NCBI RefSeq assembly: GCF_040436345.1
Contig: NC_133227.1
Location: forward strand, 22,690,671-22,754,670
Reading direction: 5' to 3'
Length of the DNA stretch: 64,000 nt
Origin: Pagrus major
Lineage: Eukaryota; Chordata; Actinopteri; Spariformes; Sparidae
Below, one piece after another: positions 1 through 11,786 of this stretch. The notes under the pieces were generated by a model. The model saw only the letters and a program-made list of their open reading frames with translations, was not told the DNA's origin and searched no databases. Numbering within the stretch: the stretch's first letter is position 1; every line of letters begins with the position of its first letter. A program made the position numbers and the translations under genes.

Positions 1-463
1 CCCACGCCAACCAAGTACACAATGTACAACACAGTGTAGGAGGTAAAATATTAATGTTCTGCTGGGGTTCAATTGTTCTGGCAAAGGTAAGTTCTGACGG
101 ACTTTAGTCCTGCATGAAAAAAAACTGAGGTTTGTCGAGAAAAAAAGGCCAAACTAGGCTCAACTTCCAACAAAACGGCTGGTAAATGACTGTAATGTAA
201 ATATTGTATTTCCACTGTTTACTTCACAATCATCACTCTAGTTCTTGTTGTGTTAACTTCCCAGAGACATAAAATCCTGTGTCAGTAGTTCTGTGGATTG
301 GTTTAGCACCAAAATCTGTTATTTGAACTCAACTTTCCTGGATTGTACAGTATTTCCTTCCCTACACATCACCACAAATGCAGTTCCTGGCATTGTTTTG
401 ACCAAGGTCTGTTTACTGTTTGAAGTTCAAACTTGATGAATTGTGGAAATGAACAGTTCTCAC

Positions 464-3400
464 CCTCCGAGGATGGCCAGGAAGGGCTTCTGTGGTTTCT
501 CCAGCGCCATGGCGAAGTAGTCGAGCTCCTTCTTCATCAGGAAACCAGCCGCCTTCTGAGGAAGATTCACTCCCACCATGGAGCTGGGAGAGAGAAGGAG
601 AAAGAAGAGAGGAAAGAGGAGCAGAGGAAGAGGATGAAAGAAAATCCAGTCAAAAACCAGCAGATATTTCTGATATATCATCATAGATGCTGTCCTCCAT
701 TAATCTCCACTGTATCCACACAGCCGGCTCACCTGTGGGCCCTGTGAGCCGTGCCAAAGGCATCGTTGACGTAAACGTCTCCGAGTTTGGACAGAGACGC
801 CCTGAAGGAGTCGATCTGCTCCTGGGTGGCCTTAGTCTGAGGGACAGAAAGACACAAGAAAGAGTTTAGAGAAGAAGAGAGGAGGACGGAGACGAACAGA
901 AAGAAAGAAGTAGTGTGTCTCTGTGAAGTTTGTATCTCACAAGAGATCAGTTATCATTTGAGGAACTACTGGTAAGCAGATGAAAACAATTTGACTGTTT
1001 CTAAGCGAGGGACTCTCTTTATTATTATTCTTTATTCTTTTTAATTCTTTCTCAAAGTGTTCAGTATTTATTAATTAAAAGCCATATTTCCATTTTATTT
1101 CAACAGCAGTGTTGGGTGAAAATCACTGTTGTGAGCAGCTGCTGCATCGGTTTCATTATCTTTCTATAAAAAAGATTCAAAGCATGTTTCAGTGTGTTTT
1201 TTGTCACTAAATTAAGGTGTTTCTGCTCCTTTTCTGGGGCCTTTAGGTGCATCTGTTCAAGTATGTGTGTCCGTACGATCAGTCAGTCATTGTGGATCAG
1301 GTTCCTGCTGCACTTTAACAGGCAGAGGTCAAGACTGTGTGACTGAAGGGCAGAAAAAGGTTAAGAGAGCTCTTCAGTGTCGTTTAAATGTCAGATGAGC
1401 GCTGCACGCTTCGTTACTGCCTCCTACATTTTCCCCTCAGTCCGCATGACAGATACAGTTAGAGAATAAAAACTGCTGTGTTAGAAAGGATACTTGTATT
1501 TGTTATGGTGCCTCTTTTATACTTATGGAGCTGGGACAAACTTACTAAGTTTTGTTTGACTCAACCAGTGAGATTATATAAACTCTGTCACTGAGAAATG
1601 TTCATATAATGAACTAAAAATAGAGTTTCCTGTCTGATACAGTAGAGCTGTACAGTAGAAACCAGCCCACCAGGCCACATACCAGTCAGGCCTCTCAGGA
1701 CAGGAAAAGCAACACGTCCAGCCAGGACAACCCGCTGACCTTCAGGATAAATGTCAGCAGGTCAAAGCTGCAGAGTCACTCCAGGACCAACATTCATACA
1801 GTGTCTGAGGAGCTGAGTGTGGATCTGTAGCTATATCAGACCATCTGTAGTAGCATAATGAACGAGAAACTCATAGGCTGAAACGCTGAGGTGATTTCAG
1901 AAACAACCAGTCTCTGCACCACTCCTGACTATGACATCATCAGATGGTGACGCAGCTATTTCAGAGGGACACTGCAGCTGGAGTGACTGTGCGTTTTCCT
2001 TCAGGTGACCGAGAAAATTCTGCTGGACAGAGACTCGAGGCAGAGTCTGCTGTTCTCTCTCTGACAGCCAGAGCAGACAGATTTGACACCAAACAGCCTA
2101 ATCAGAGCCTTGAAACTGTCCAGATGACATCAAAGTAGTTAATTTGTGATGCTTTGGATTGCAGAGGGTTTTCAAAACTAGTGTTTACCGAGCCAATCAG
2201 ATAGAAAGTGGCCCAGTTGAGCAGTATGACCACCAATCACTAACCCAAACCATGGATGATTCAGAGACCAGGACGCTAACAACAACATAATGGACTGGAA
2301 ACCCAACAATGGACTACAGTTCCATAATTGAATAACTTATTGATCTGAGACCAATAAAGTCTAATAATTACATGATATGAGCTTAACAATTGATTTCTGA
2401 CTCTCACTGGTAACATATATACACTAAATATCCAAACACCATTAACTGTGCCCTCAGACTGCAGGCAGCCTCACCTTATTTCCAGAGGCGTCCTTGCCTT
2501 TTCCCTCCTCGGCGACGTGGAAGCGGAGGTTCTCCAGCAGGATGACGGATCCGGCGGCGGGGTTAGCGCAGGCAGCTTCCACCTCCGCACCCACACAGTC
2601 CTTCAGGAAGGTGACATCCCTGCAGAGTCACAGAGGACCAGTGAGGATGTGTGCGCAGTGATTTCTTACAGGCTCGACAGAGCAAAGTCAATGAGAAGAG
2701 ACACTGATGGAGACAATCATGAAATAATTATCCCAAGAAACACTGCTATGATTTAATACTTTTACATCATAGCAGTAATTTAGGTTGGATGAACTAGAAA
2801 GCCAAATGGTAGCTCATACAAATACATACAAATATTTAAAGTTTATTACTTGATTTCTATTCTTTAAGAAGTAACCTGAACGTGTTAAAAGAAGGGAATC
2901 CAGTTATTCAGTCCATCAACTCACTTTCCCAGCAGGGTCTTGAGCTCGGCAGCGACGGGCTCCAGAGAGTATTTCTCAGGCACAAAGTTTCCGTCAGGAC
3001 GGCCCAGATGGCTCATCAGCACGACGGATTTGGCCCCTTTGTCCAGGCAGTGTTTGATGCTGGGAACGGCCGCCTTGACCCTAAAAATGAAACCCAAAAT
3101 TAAATCCATCAATCCTTACACCTTTTATCTAACTGACTAAAGAACATGATGATTGTTTCGTTTGTGAAAGGATAACGTTTATTTCATTTAAGACGTTAAT
3201 AGTTTGCTTAATGATTTTAACTTTAAGAACAGAAAGCGTGCTTCAGAATTAGACGGACTTTACCTCTGGTTGTTTGTGATATGCTTGTCTTTCATTGGGA
3301 CGTTGAAGTCAACCCTGAAAGAGAAAAAAATGTTATTATCAGAAAGAAGTAGACCAAGAGATGTTCAATGCATTACAGAAGCTTTTTGTGACTTCCACAT

Positions 3401-6328
3401 TTCTGCAGTTCTTCAGCTATAAACTGAACATGTAGTCTGACATTATCAATGTAGAATAAGGTTTGTTTTGGTTTTTTTTATGTTTTAATATGCAGGGTTT
3501 GAGTAATTAAATGTTGCTCCGTTTGACTACTTTGATGACTCCTAAACTGTATGATTTGTAGTTCCTGATCACAATCCAAAGACAGGAGAAGAAGCCTTTT
3601 TAATGGGAGGATTGGGTCAAGAAAGAAGTTTTTACATTGGAAGATCCACACAAAAATAAATGAATTTAAATTCTGAATGAACAGAAATTGAGAAAATATT
3701 ACTTTATCAATGCTAAAAATATCCACCCCTCACTTGTTGCTGCAGTGCTTTGTTTTACATGTAGGATTATTGGCATCCATACAAAATACAGTCAGACGCG
3801 TTTAGACACTTCCATTTCGCTGGCAGCATCAGTGCCTATACGCTGCCCCTCCCACTGAGCTGGATGCATACGCAGCCATGCAGCGCTGCACGAGAACATG
3901 CTGCATCCCTCGTACTCCAGGCTGTTACACAACCACCTCCCTCCTCTCTGTCTGAGGACCTGATGTACTGAGACACATGATCAGCCTGCACGCACACACA
4001 CACACACACGCTGCACCCACTGCAATTATAATAGCGATCCATTGTCTGAGCCTGAAACCCCACTGTCAGCAATTCAGTGGCTCAACAGCTCCCAAATAGA
4101 GAGAATCGTCTAACAACTGCAGTAGTTTTCCGCTCTTATGTCGCTCCATCTGTTGCATGTGGATCTGCAAGTCATTGAACAAAAGAAACTGGACTGAGGC
4201 TTTTCTCAGAGGCGGCGCTGCTCTTTAGGCTCACTGGATGAATTAAACCTTGATGATTGAAGATAACTGATCATTTCACATTTTTTAATTTTAAAAATAA
4301 GTTAATTAGCAATTATCATGTTGTGAGGAATGATGGATGATTTAACAGCCTGGAACTCTTAATAACATTTATTGTAGACTCCTTCCTGAACCTGTTTTGC
4401 AAATTGCAAAAAGTGTTGTCTTCCTCTGAATCTGTAAAAAATGTCGACACTGGTGAAGACATATTTGACCCAAGTGCAGCAGCTTGACATTCTTCTTCCC
4501 CTCTGTATTTTTTTGGCAGATCAGACACCAACTTTAAAGGTTCATACCTCCTGAACCTTGTATCAGAGGGTGTAGAAGCTGCACTTGTTCGTATTATTGG
4601 CTCTATTTATCAGCTCTAATTTCATTATCGATTGATAGAAATACCACCAATTTATTGTCATTAGTAGCGGGATGGTAGTGCCAGGATTTAAAACGCTATT
4701 TTACACTTTTCTTGTAATTTATTGGAGCTTCTTTGGCTCCATTTTTGAGTTTAACTCAACCAATGAGACAGTTTCAGTCTCTAATAAATGTCTGTGTGTA
4801 AAACAGTAACTTGTGCTGAATAAACTGCACATTTAATGATGCTACTGTGAGCTATATGATAAGAAGAAGACCAAGCATGTGCGATGGCTCTCTAGGAAGT
4901 CAGTTCTTGGCCTCTGCTGGATTTGGCTGTTGAACAGATTTCTGTCAGGCACTGCCGGGTCTCTACAGCAACGTCCCACTTTCCTGCTTTTTAATTCTGG
5001 ACCAGCAGCTCTCACAATCAGGGGAGTAGCACAAACTTCTGCACCCTGTATGGCTAATGATTCTACTTCCCCTTCCGGTCAAATGATCCTGCACACAATG
5101 CACTCTGTCTGAAGCTGGAAGATCATAAAACAAAACACACAACAAGCTATGACAGGCCCGGGGTGTGAGGTGCGGTGACTTATCATCTCATTGTTAGTCT
5201 CTGCACAGAGAAAAACTCAACATCGAGTGACTGTGACCTTTTAACACTGAGCAGGGCGAGCTGGGGGGCTGCTGCTGCTGCCGGTGAACCTTGTCCTATG
5301 CCGCCTGTCATTGCATCACCCGGCTGAGCAAACTAAAATGGCCCTTTGACATTTTCTACAGAGGGTGTCGGTTTCAAGTGCACTTTCATCAATGACCAGA
5401 AGAAATATCAAGCGAGCAGAGGAAAAAAAATGACCTGACAGTGCTGCATTTCAGATAAGTTGAGCAGCTTTTTATTCTTAAAAAACTGATTTAGGTTGTT
5501 GAGCCAGGCAGCACGACATCCTTCCAGGTAAAGAGATTGTACTTGGACTACATAGGAAGGGATTAAAACCTATGTGGACGGCACTGCCTTCGAGCAAGGC
5601 ACTAAATCAGATTAGTGCTGAATCAGTCCAGTAACACTGGAGTAATAATTTCCTCTTTTGATGAGCAACCAATTATTAACTGTTCAAGTAGTTGAGCAAG
5701 AGAGGCGACCCAGTTTTCGGTGTTTCCTGCTTCCACTTCCTGCAATTTGAAGACATCACTTAGGGCCATGTGGATTGTGAATTTGCACATAATTTGAAGC
5801 TTTTGCACTCAAAATGATCAAAATATAATACCTGGATGGTTGATGAGCTTCCTTATACTATCAAAACAATCTCACGTATGTATTACATTTCATTACAGCA
5901 TAAAATGTTGGATTACTGCAGTGATAATGCATTTTAATGTCAAGGTCTGACTCTGACTACATCTCTGGGTTGCATCCATGCAGCATCTCCTCTCGGGCAC
6001 GTAACATGGATGGAAAACGTGACAAACCAACCAAGTTCACTTCCTGTCCTCTGCCCGTTGGTCTGAACTGACTCACACACCGCTCACCATCACTTTTAAC
6101 ATCTCCACATAAACTCTGCGGGAGTATAAAGCAAGTGTGTGTCCACATGAGAGGTTTGGTTTGTGGACCAGAACATCTCTCAAAATGTGAGTTAGCCACC
6201 TAGCTAACGTCAAATTAAGCCTATTCACGAATAGCGGCGTTAGCTAGGTAATAAAACGCTCACCTCATAATGACCCGCTTCCCCTTGACGTCCACCTTGT
6301 CCAGGGTGAGTTTGTTAGACAGAGACAT
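464..6328 (-). CDS. pgk1: Phosphoglycerate kinase 1, 5' six coding exons (partial)
   Basis: Glycolytic enzyme of the cytosol that transfers phosphate from 1,3-bisphosphoglycerate to ADP. Coding exons in transcript order are 6328-6264, 3314-3264, 3080-2925, 2619-2475, 836-733 and 583-464. All have AG/GT borders and agreeing phases, giving about 213 of the usual 417 residues. The start [19 protein letters not shown] matches vertebrate PGK1. The N-domain substrate motifs DFNVP (about residues 24-28) and SHLGRPDG (about 62-69) are intact, and the last exon ends in the conserved LAILGG. The remaining exons, with the nucleotide-binding domain, lie left of the window, so this is truncation by the window edge and not a broken gene. 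Introns 1 (2.9 kb) and 4 (1.6 kb) hold no other recognisable gene. The near-exact match to the ubiquitous PGK1, and cox7b as neighbour, make the assignment firm. Confidence 0.97.
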
Positions 6329-6560
6329 GTTGGTTGTGTTGCTGGTTCTTGCCTGCACCTTCCTTGCCGGGTCTCCTCCGCTTCCTTCGGCTGTTCAGTT
6401 ACCGAATGGCAGCGATGACCTTAGCGCAGCGCGGAGGAGCAGCGGCGGGGCGGGGCGGAGCACACCCCCCTGCTGCTGATTGGCTACAGCGGGAGGAAAG
6501 CTTTGCATTCCATTGGATGTGGCTCCTGTCTGTTCTGTGACGTACACACCTCTCTCTGAT
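6329..6560 (-). promoter_or_regulatory. pgk1 promoter, GC-rich with GC boxes and CCAAT boxes
   Basis: The DNA just upstream of the pgk1 start codon is the most GC- and CpG-rich stretch of the first 9 kb. It carries overlapping GC boxes (GGGGCGGGG near 6447-6460), two ATTGG motifs (6479-6483 and 6512-6516, that is CCAAT on the gene's strand) and a CRE-like TGACGTA (6538-6544). This fits a TATA-less housekeeping promoter of the mammalian PGK1 type. I did not find a clear RCGTG hypoxia-response core here. Transcription start sites cannot be placed from sequence alone. Confidence 0.6.
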
Positions 6561-7110
6561 TACCTCACTCAACTTCAAAGTAAGACTACATTTACTCGAG
6601 TAGCCTTCTGTACTCGAGTACAATCTGAAGTAAATAAATATATAAAATATGTATAAATAAATGTAATTTTTCGACCATTCGCTATATAAAGCGCAATACA
6701 CATTAATATAAATGCACAAATAGCCATAATCCAATAGTATAATGATAATTACACAGATTGTTATGAAATGGGGCATTCTGCAAAATTAGTACTTTTGGTA
6801 CTTTTGGTGCTCATAATTTGTACTTCTACTTCAGTAAAATCTTGAATGCATGACTTTAGCCTCTAACAAACCATTTCTACACTGTACCATGCACCATGCA
6901 GTTTTGGAGAATAAATTCACACTCTGAATTTTAATATTTACAATAATAATAAGGTAATAATATAAACTCAGAAAGACGTATTGTATTTTTTTAGTTTGTT
7001 TAGGCATAAAAAACATCTTTCACTTCTGATTAAAAATCTTTCCCCAAAACTACATAGTGCACTTTTCAGGAAAAAAATCTGAGTACTTCTTCCCCCATGG
7101 CTACAGAAAA
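6561..7110. repeat. Remnants of two teleost inverted-repeat element families
   Basis: Intergenic. The stretch 6590-6640 has the CTCGAGTA / ACTTGAGTA-type words of a very common fish element. The end at about 7000-7070 (CTACATAGTGCAC at its edge) matches the right terminus of the element family seen whole at 16233-16556. A CGCTATATAAAGCGC tract near 6680 resembles a LINE 3' tail. No coding capacity seen. Confidence 0.5.
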
Positions 7111-7587
7111 ATAGCAAAAACATAGTGTTGAAATTCTCAGGGTTATGAAAAGTCATAACATTTTTATATTGAAAATACTTGTACTTTTTAACCAGATTTA
7201 TGACAGCTGGAGTCACTGATAAGTTTTCAGAATAAGATTTTACTTTAAAAAAGTGATCAGTTAATAAAATGTAACAAGACTGACAATTAATCAAGTGCTT
7301 CCCAAACTATTTGGTTTGTGACCTTTAACGAATAGGGTTCAGTTATAGGCCTCTGATTCAGATTAGTTGTTAGTAATCCCACTTTAAGAGCTAAAACTAC
7401 CTAACATTTCACAACAAAAACTAAGATTAGATCCAAAACATCAGTGTTTTCTGCTTTAGAAGTTTATATTTTGTTTTTCACCCACGAATGCTTCACGACC
7501 CCTCTAATTCATCCGGACCCAAATGTTGGAAACCACTAAGCTATCTGTGCTTTATTGAAAGTAGTTATTAGCTCCACCTAAACAAAC

Positions 7588-7613
7588 TAATAATAATAAT
7601 AATAATAATAATA
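7588..7613. repeat. (AAT)n microsatellite
   Basis: About eight AAT units, directly beside the perfect hairpin at 7620-7658. The rest of 7110-7880 is AT-rich intergenic DNA in which I recognise nothing else. Confidence 0.85.
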
Positions 7614-7619
7614 ATGTAC

Positions 7620-7658
7620 ACCAACAAAAGGGTATAAAAAATATACCCTTTTGTTGGT
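7620..7658. other. Perfect 17-bp inverted repeat with 5-nt loop
   Basis: Arms ACCAACAAAAGGGTATA and its exact reverse complement flank a loop of five A residues. It lies in the intergenic DNA downstream of cox7b and upstream of pgk1, next to an (AAT)n tract. The stem is too short for a pre-miRNA. It may be the junction of a small inverted duplication or a deleted foldback element. Confidence 0.8.
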
Positions 7659-7881
7659 ATGGGATGGTAAACAGATAAAAAACAAACAGCTTTTCAGTTT
7701 CCATTAACTTGCTGTGGTAAATATGTGTATTCATAAATATAATTAGATGTAAATTTTTTCATGACTTTCAATAATATGCCAACTTGGGGAACCAGAAACA
7801 CACTGGCAGCTTGAGGGACAGCTGTGGTATTAAATGGTACAGCAGAGAAGAAGAAACAGAGGTCAGTAGAATCACATTTAA

Positions 7882-7887
7882 TTTATT
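7882..7887 (-). terminator. cox7b polyadenylation signal AATAAA
   Basis: AATAAA on the minus strand about 125 nt past the cox7b stop codon, in AT-rich DNA. This would give a short 3' UTR, as expected for a small nuclear-encoded mitochondrial transcript. Confidence 0.6.
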
Positions 7888-8009
7888 TGAACAAAGTAAC
7901 ATGTTGGAATAAACACAGGTATTCACTGTCTGAACACGCAGATATTCATTATTCATCTGTACAACCAGAAGGTCTATTAGGTGGGATGCAGTTCTGTCAT
8001 GGTGGCCCT

Positions 8010-9979
8010 TCACTCCTCTGACTCGGGCTCTCTCCACTCTTTGGGCATGATCTTCCCAACAGGTGACAAATTCCAGGTGATGCCAGTCTGAGTCAGCACC
8101 TGCACAAAGACAGAAAACAATTTTTTGAAGAGCAATGGCACACTATTTCTTCTAATATAAAGACTGTAAAACAAGAAAGAAATGATTTAGTGTATAATCC
8201 AATGTCACACCAGAGTTAAGCCAAAGATTTAAGAATCCACAGTATCTGTATCAAAGTTTGAAACTGAATGACAGAAAATACATATAAAAACTCATTTTAA
8301 GACCTTAAGTTGTGATAAAAACTTAAAAACAGTCTCAGACTTGTATGACATGTCAAAAACCATGCACAGTTCGCCCCCCAGTGGTTAGTAGATGTGTTCA
8401 GGGACAAATGTGTCATAAACATCATTTGATAAATAATGCCTGTTGTGTAATGCAACTGAATAAAGAATGACAAAAGTGTAAGCACACACTTAAATCACAC
8501 AATCACTTTCGGTTGAAGAGCAGAGTTCAAAGTGTCATTTATCTGTAATTATTCATCTGTACACGTATTACAGGCCTTAGTATATCTAATCCATTTTATA
8601 CATTTGTGTACTAGGTTGTGATCAGCATGCCCAGAAAGAAACTTCAATTTTTTTGCAATTTTCCAGCCACTTTACTTAAGTTGAAGGTTTTCAGTATTGA
8701 CTGTATTTGTCTGTTCAGCTCATACTTATAAATGAATGTAATGTGGAAGAAACTACTTACGTATGACCACACAGACACGCAGAAGACAGCTCCACTGACC
8801 ATCACACCAGTGCCGTACTTGGTGTGGAAGTTAGGTTGGGCAGTAGATCCATGCCTCACCTGCCTCCCGGCCTGACCTGGACGACAACAAAACACAGTCT
8901 TCATGGTTATGACTGGCATTTATGTAATACATTAATACTAACTTTACTTCTGTGTCACTTTGCTGTTTGTGGCCTTTTGCAGTACTGTTACACTGTTACT
9001 GTATACAAACTAAACAACAATATAACTGAAAACAGTTACACAATTATGGTGCAGGTGGAAGAGGGATATTCTGACTCAAATTGTCATTATAAGTCACATA
9101 ATAATTTAAAATGATCCCTTTATTATGACCCCCTTTTTAAATGAACCACCTACTGTAAAAGAAACCAACAACTATTTAAAGGTTGGATTAAATGATCTCT
9201 AAAACCACCAGGTTTAATGGTTTGAGATATACTGGGTATGCAAGTTATTGCATTGTTTGTCACCAAAAAAGTAACATTATCAGTTTAGGACAGTAAAAAC
9301 GCCCTATTATTATTACTGATCATGTCAGATCATAAATTGAAATTGTAAATACTTATACTCAAGTGTTGTCTGCAAACAGGACAAGGTAACTTCTGAGTCC
9401 ACAGCTCTTCAAAATGGTTTCTAAAACAGCTCGTCAGATGAGAAGCCTGTCCACATTTGCCCTTACTTTATCGGTCAAATTTCACTTGCATTAGCTAGAC
9501 TGTTATACGTAGTCTATTATTTTTTGATAACTAATAGATGTACCCATAACTACTCGGAAAGGAAAAACATACAAGAGCGTTAATATTAGCTCACCATTAT
9601 CTTTAGCTAGTTACACAGGTCGGTGACTCGGACAATGTCACCTCGATAAATATTAAAAGGCTACTTAGAGCAGTTGCTTTGTTGCTCAACAAAGTAGTTA
9701 AACTTACAGAAGATATTTCAGGGCATTTAATACCACAAATAACATAATTTTGAGACGTATCACGACACTAACAGGAGTTGCTAATGTTAGCAGGCTAGCA
9801 GTAGGCTGTTGATGTTAGCACGCTTACCGCGGTCACAGACCAAAGACAGTCGGCCCAACGTATAGCTGACTGATATTAACCTTACTTTTGCCTTGAATAC
9901 ATACAAACAACTAGTATTTTTAAGAGTATCCTGTTTCCTTACCGGTGAGGTTGACTGCAGCTTTAGCGAACCTGAACAT
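8010..9979 (-). CDS. cox7b: Cytochrome c oxidase subunit 7B
   Basis: Small accessory subunit of respiratory complex IV in the inner mitochondrial membrane. Three coding exons, 9979-9943, 8876-8761 and 8099-8010, join in phase to 80 codons plus a stop, the length of human COX7B. The protein starts MFRFAKAAVNLTGQAGRQV, a basic presequence free of acidic residues. It continues with the conserved FHTKYGTGVMVSGAVFC, a single membrane segment, and the family end WNLSPVGKIMPKEWRE. The gene lies upstream of pgk1 in the same orientation, as in human Xq21.1. Its promoter carries NRF-1, ETS and YY1 motifs. The introns (about 1.07 and 0.66 kb) hold nothing else I recognise. Nothing looks broken. Confidence 0.96.
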
Positions 9980-10085
9980 GTTGACTAGCCCGGTGCCTTC
10001 AGATACCCTTGAAGAACGGAAGTGTAATATGGCCGCCGCACGTACACACGGCGGAAGTTACGGTTGTGAGCATGCGCACACGCAA
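9980..10085 (-). promoter_or_regulatory. cox7b promoter with NRF-1, GABP/ETS and YY1 motifs
   Basis: Within about 100 bp upstream of the start codon lie two CGGAAGT ETS motifs (10017-10023 and 10052-10058; GABP is also called NRF-2), an ATGGCCGCC YY1-type motif (10029-10037) and GCATGCGCAC, a close NRF-1 match (10070-10079). This is the regulator set known for nuclear genes of mitochondrial respiration. The motif matches are direct observation. Factor binding is inferred. Confidence 0.7.
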
Positions 10086-10266
10086 ACCAGACGTCGAAAA
10101 GTATGAAAATGGGAGAGAAATACACAGTTTCTGACTTCAGTAAAGTAAAACACGCACATAGCTATCACTAGTTATCTCTGTTACTAATACGACACCTATA
10201 AAAACCACTGACTTAAATTATAGTATTCATGATAAAAGTGCAATTAGATGCCTTACCTAGCACCGT

Positions 10267-10377
10267 GTCAGGATGGCCGAGTGGTCTAAGGCGCCAGACT
10301 CAAGGATGATCTCCTTCCGGTGAAACGGGACTTCTGGTCTCCGAATGGAGGCGTGGGTTCGAATCCCACTTCTGACA
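10267..10377 (+). tRNA. tRNA-Leu (anticodon CAA) with a 27-nt intron
   Basis: Leucine tRNA gene. The acceptor stem GTCAGGA pairs with TTCTGAC (10370-10376). Anticodon CAA is at 10301-10303. The intron, 10305-10331, begins one base after the anticodon, the canonical site for the tRNA-splicing endonuclease. The A box (GGCCGAGTGGTCTAAGG) and B box (GGTTCGAATCC) are intact, the long variable arm of a type II tRNA is present, and a T-run at 10383-10390 would end Pol III transcription. Intron-bearing tRNA-Leu(CAA) is standard in vertebrates. It lies about 290 bp from the cox7b start codon on the other strand. An inverted-repeat element begins right after its terminator. Confidence 0.97.
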
Positions 10378-10395
10378 CAAACTTTTTTTTCTTCC

Positions 10396-10932
10396 TCAGA
10401 GAGACACTTTGTAGTTTTAAAGAAGAAATACCAACTCTGAATCTGAATGTTTTAAAATATTTAGCTGTTCTCAGAGGAAAAAAATAAGGTCCCCAGAACA
10501 CTGTTTGAAACTAGAAAAGGTGGCAGGGTCCGCCAAAGACGAACAAAGTAAAACAATATGAAACTTTGTCGTCCATTAAAATCTGATTGTTAATCAAGTT
10601 TATTCAGTCATTGAATGAAATTAAAGAAAGTTTGTTTATTTAGTTTGTTTAGGCGTAAAAAAAAAAATCAGTCGATGAAGATCTTTCTCTTCTGATTATA
10701 ATGTATTCCACAAAAGTACATAATGCACCTTTAACAAGTAAAATATATGCCTCTAAAGTGTAGTGGAGTAGATTTAAGTAGCGGAAAATGGAAATACTCA
10801 AGCACAGTACAAGTACCTTCAACTTATACTTAAGTCACTACTTGAGTAAATGAACTTAAGTTATATCAGTCAATAAAGATCTTTCTCTTCTTGTCAAAAT
10901 TTCTTCCCCAAAACTACATAGTGCACCTTTAA
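10396..10932 (+). repeat. Composite of inverted-repeat element copies next to the tRNA
   Basis: From 10396 to about 10738 the sequence follows the element seen whole at 16233-16556 (shared words CTGTTCTCAGAGGAAA, GTGGCAGGGTCCGCC and the end ATAATGCACCTTTAA). Next comes a fragment of the ACTTGAGTA-type element (about 10740-10860), then a second right end of the first family (10862-10932, ending CTACATAGTGCACCTTTAA). It is non-coding. The remainder to 11780 is AT-rich, with a possible LINE-tail motif (AAGCGCTATATGAATAAA) near 11310. Confidence 0.65.
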
Positions 10933-11780
10933 TGGTCTAACACATTTACGATATAGAAGGTATCAGTCTGAAGTCATCCAAATACTAAATCACAAGCTAA
11001 GTGTACTAAATATGTTGCTTTAAGTGGGCACCAGGTTTTTTTATTGTTGAAATTGTGAAGAAAAAGTGGCTGACAACAAACAAAATAAAATAAAAATCTG
11101 AAACTTTTAAATTACAAGCCACTGTTAATAATACATTAACTGTTCACCACCGAATCAACATTTAATTAAGGATGTTGATGTTTTTCATGTTTTTACTGTG
11201 TTGGTTTTAATCTCTGATGACATTTCTTTTCTTCTTTTTTAAAATTTCTTTCTTAATGTGTCATTTCCATTTATAATGTGATCATGTAAAATGTATTTGA
11301 ATATATGAAAAGCGCTATATGAATAAACTGTAACATTATCGAGGATAACGTCCTATAAGAGTAGGCAAATTATACATTTTTTGAATCGTTTATATGGATT
11401 TTCAATCTAATTATTACAGATAACATGGATAGATGCCACTCCACAAACATATTTTATTCTTTTTGTCTGCTGCAATGCTTTCAAACCAACATGGTGGCAA
11501 GAAAACTATAGAGGTCAAACAAGGAATGAAAGTGTTTTATAAAAAGGTACTGAATAGGATCATTAAGTTAAAAATAGATCAAGATTGATGATTTCAGCAG
11601 AGTGTATACTGTATGTCTGTTTTATGCTAAACGTATTGCACGTCAGTCCAGTCATGACAGAATATTGTTAATAAGTCAACATGTTGTGTGATTTCATTCA
11701 TTTTCAGTACACAGTCAATAAAATCTTATAAAAAGTTAATGACATAAACAGCCCATCAAGTCGTATTTTTTGTAATTTTC

Positions 11781-11786
11781 TTTATT
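11781..11786 (-). terminator. pgrmc1 polyadenylation signal AATAAA
   Basis: AATAAA on the minus strand, which would give pgrmc1 a 3' UTR of about 1.6 kb (13394 to about 11765). A 79-codon ORF within it at 12857-13096 resembles no family I know and is most likely chance. Confidence 0.5.

Noticed and set aside
7620-7658. microRNA precursor
   Set aside because: A stem of 17 bp with a 5-nt loop is too short for Drosha/Dicer processing.
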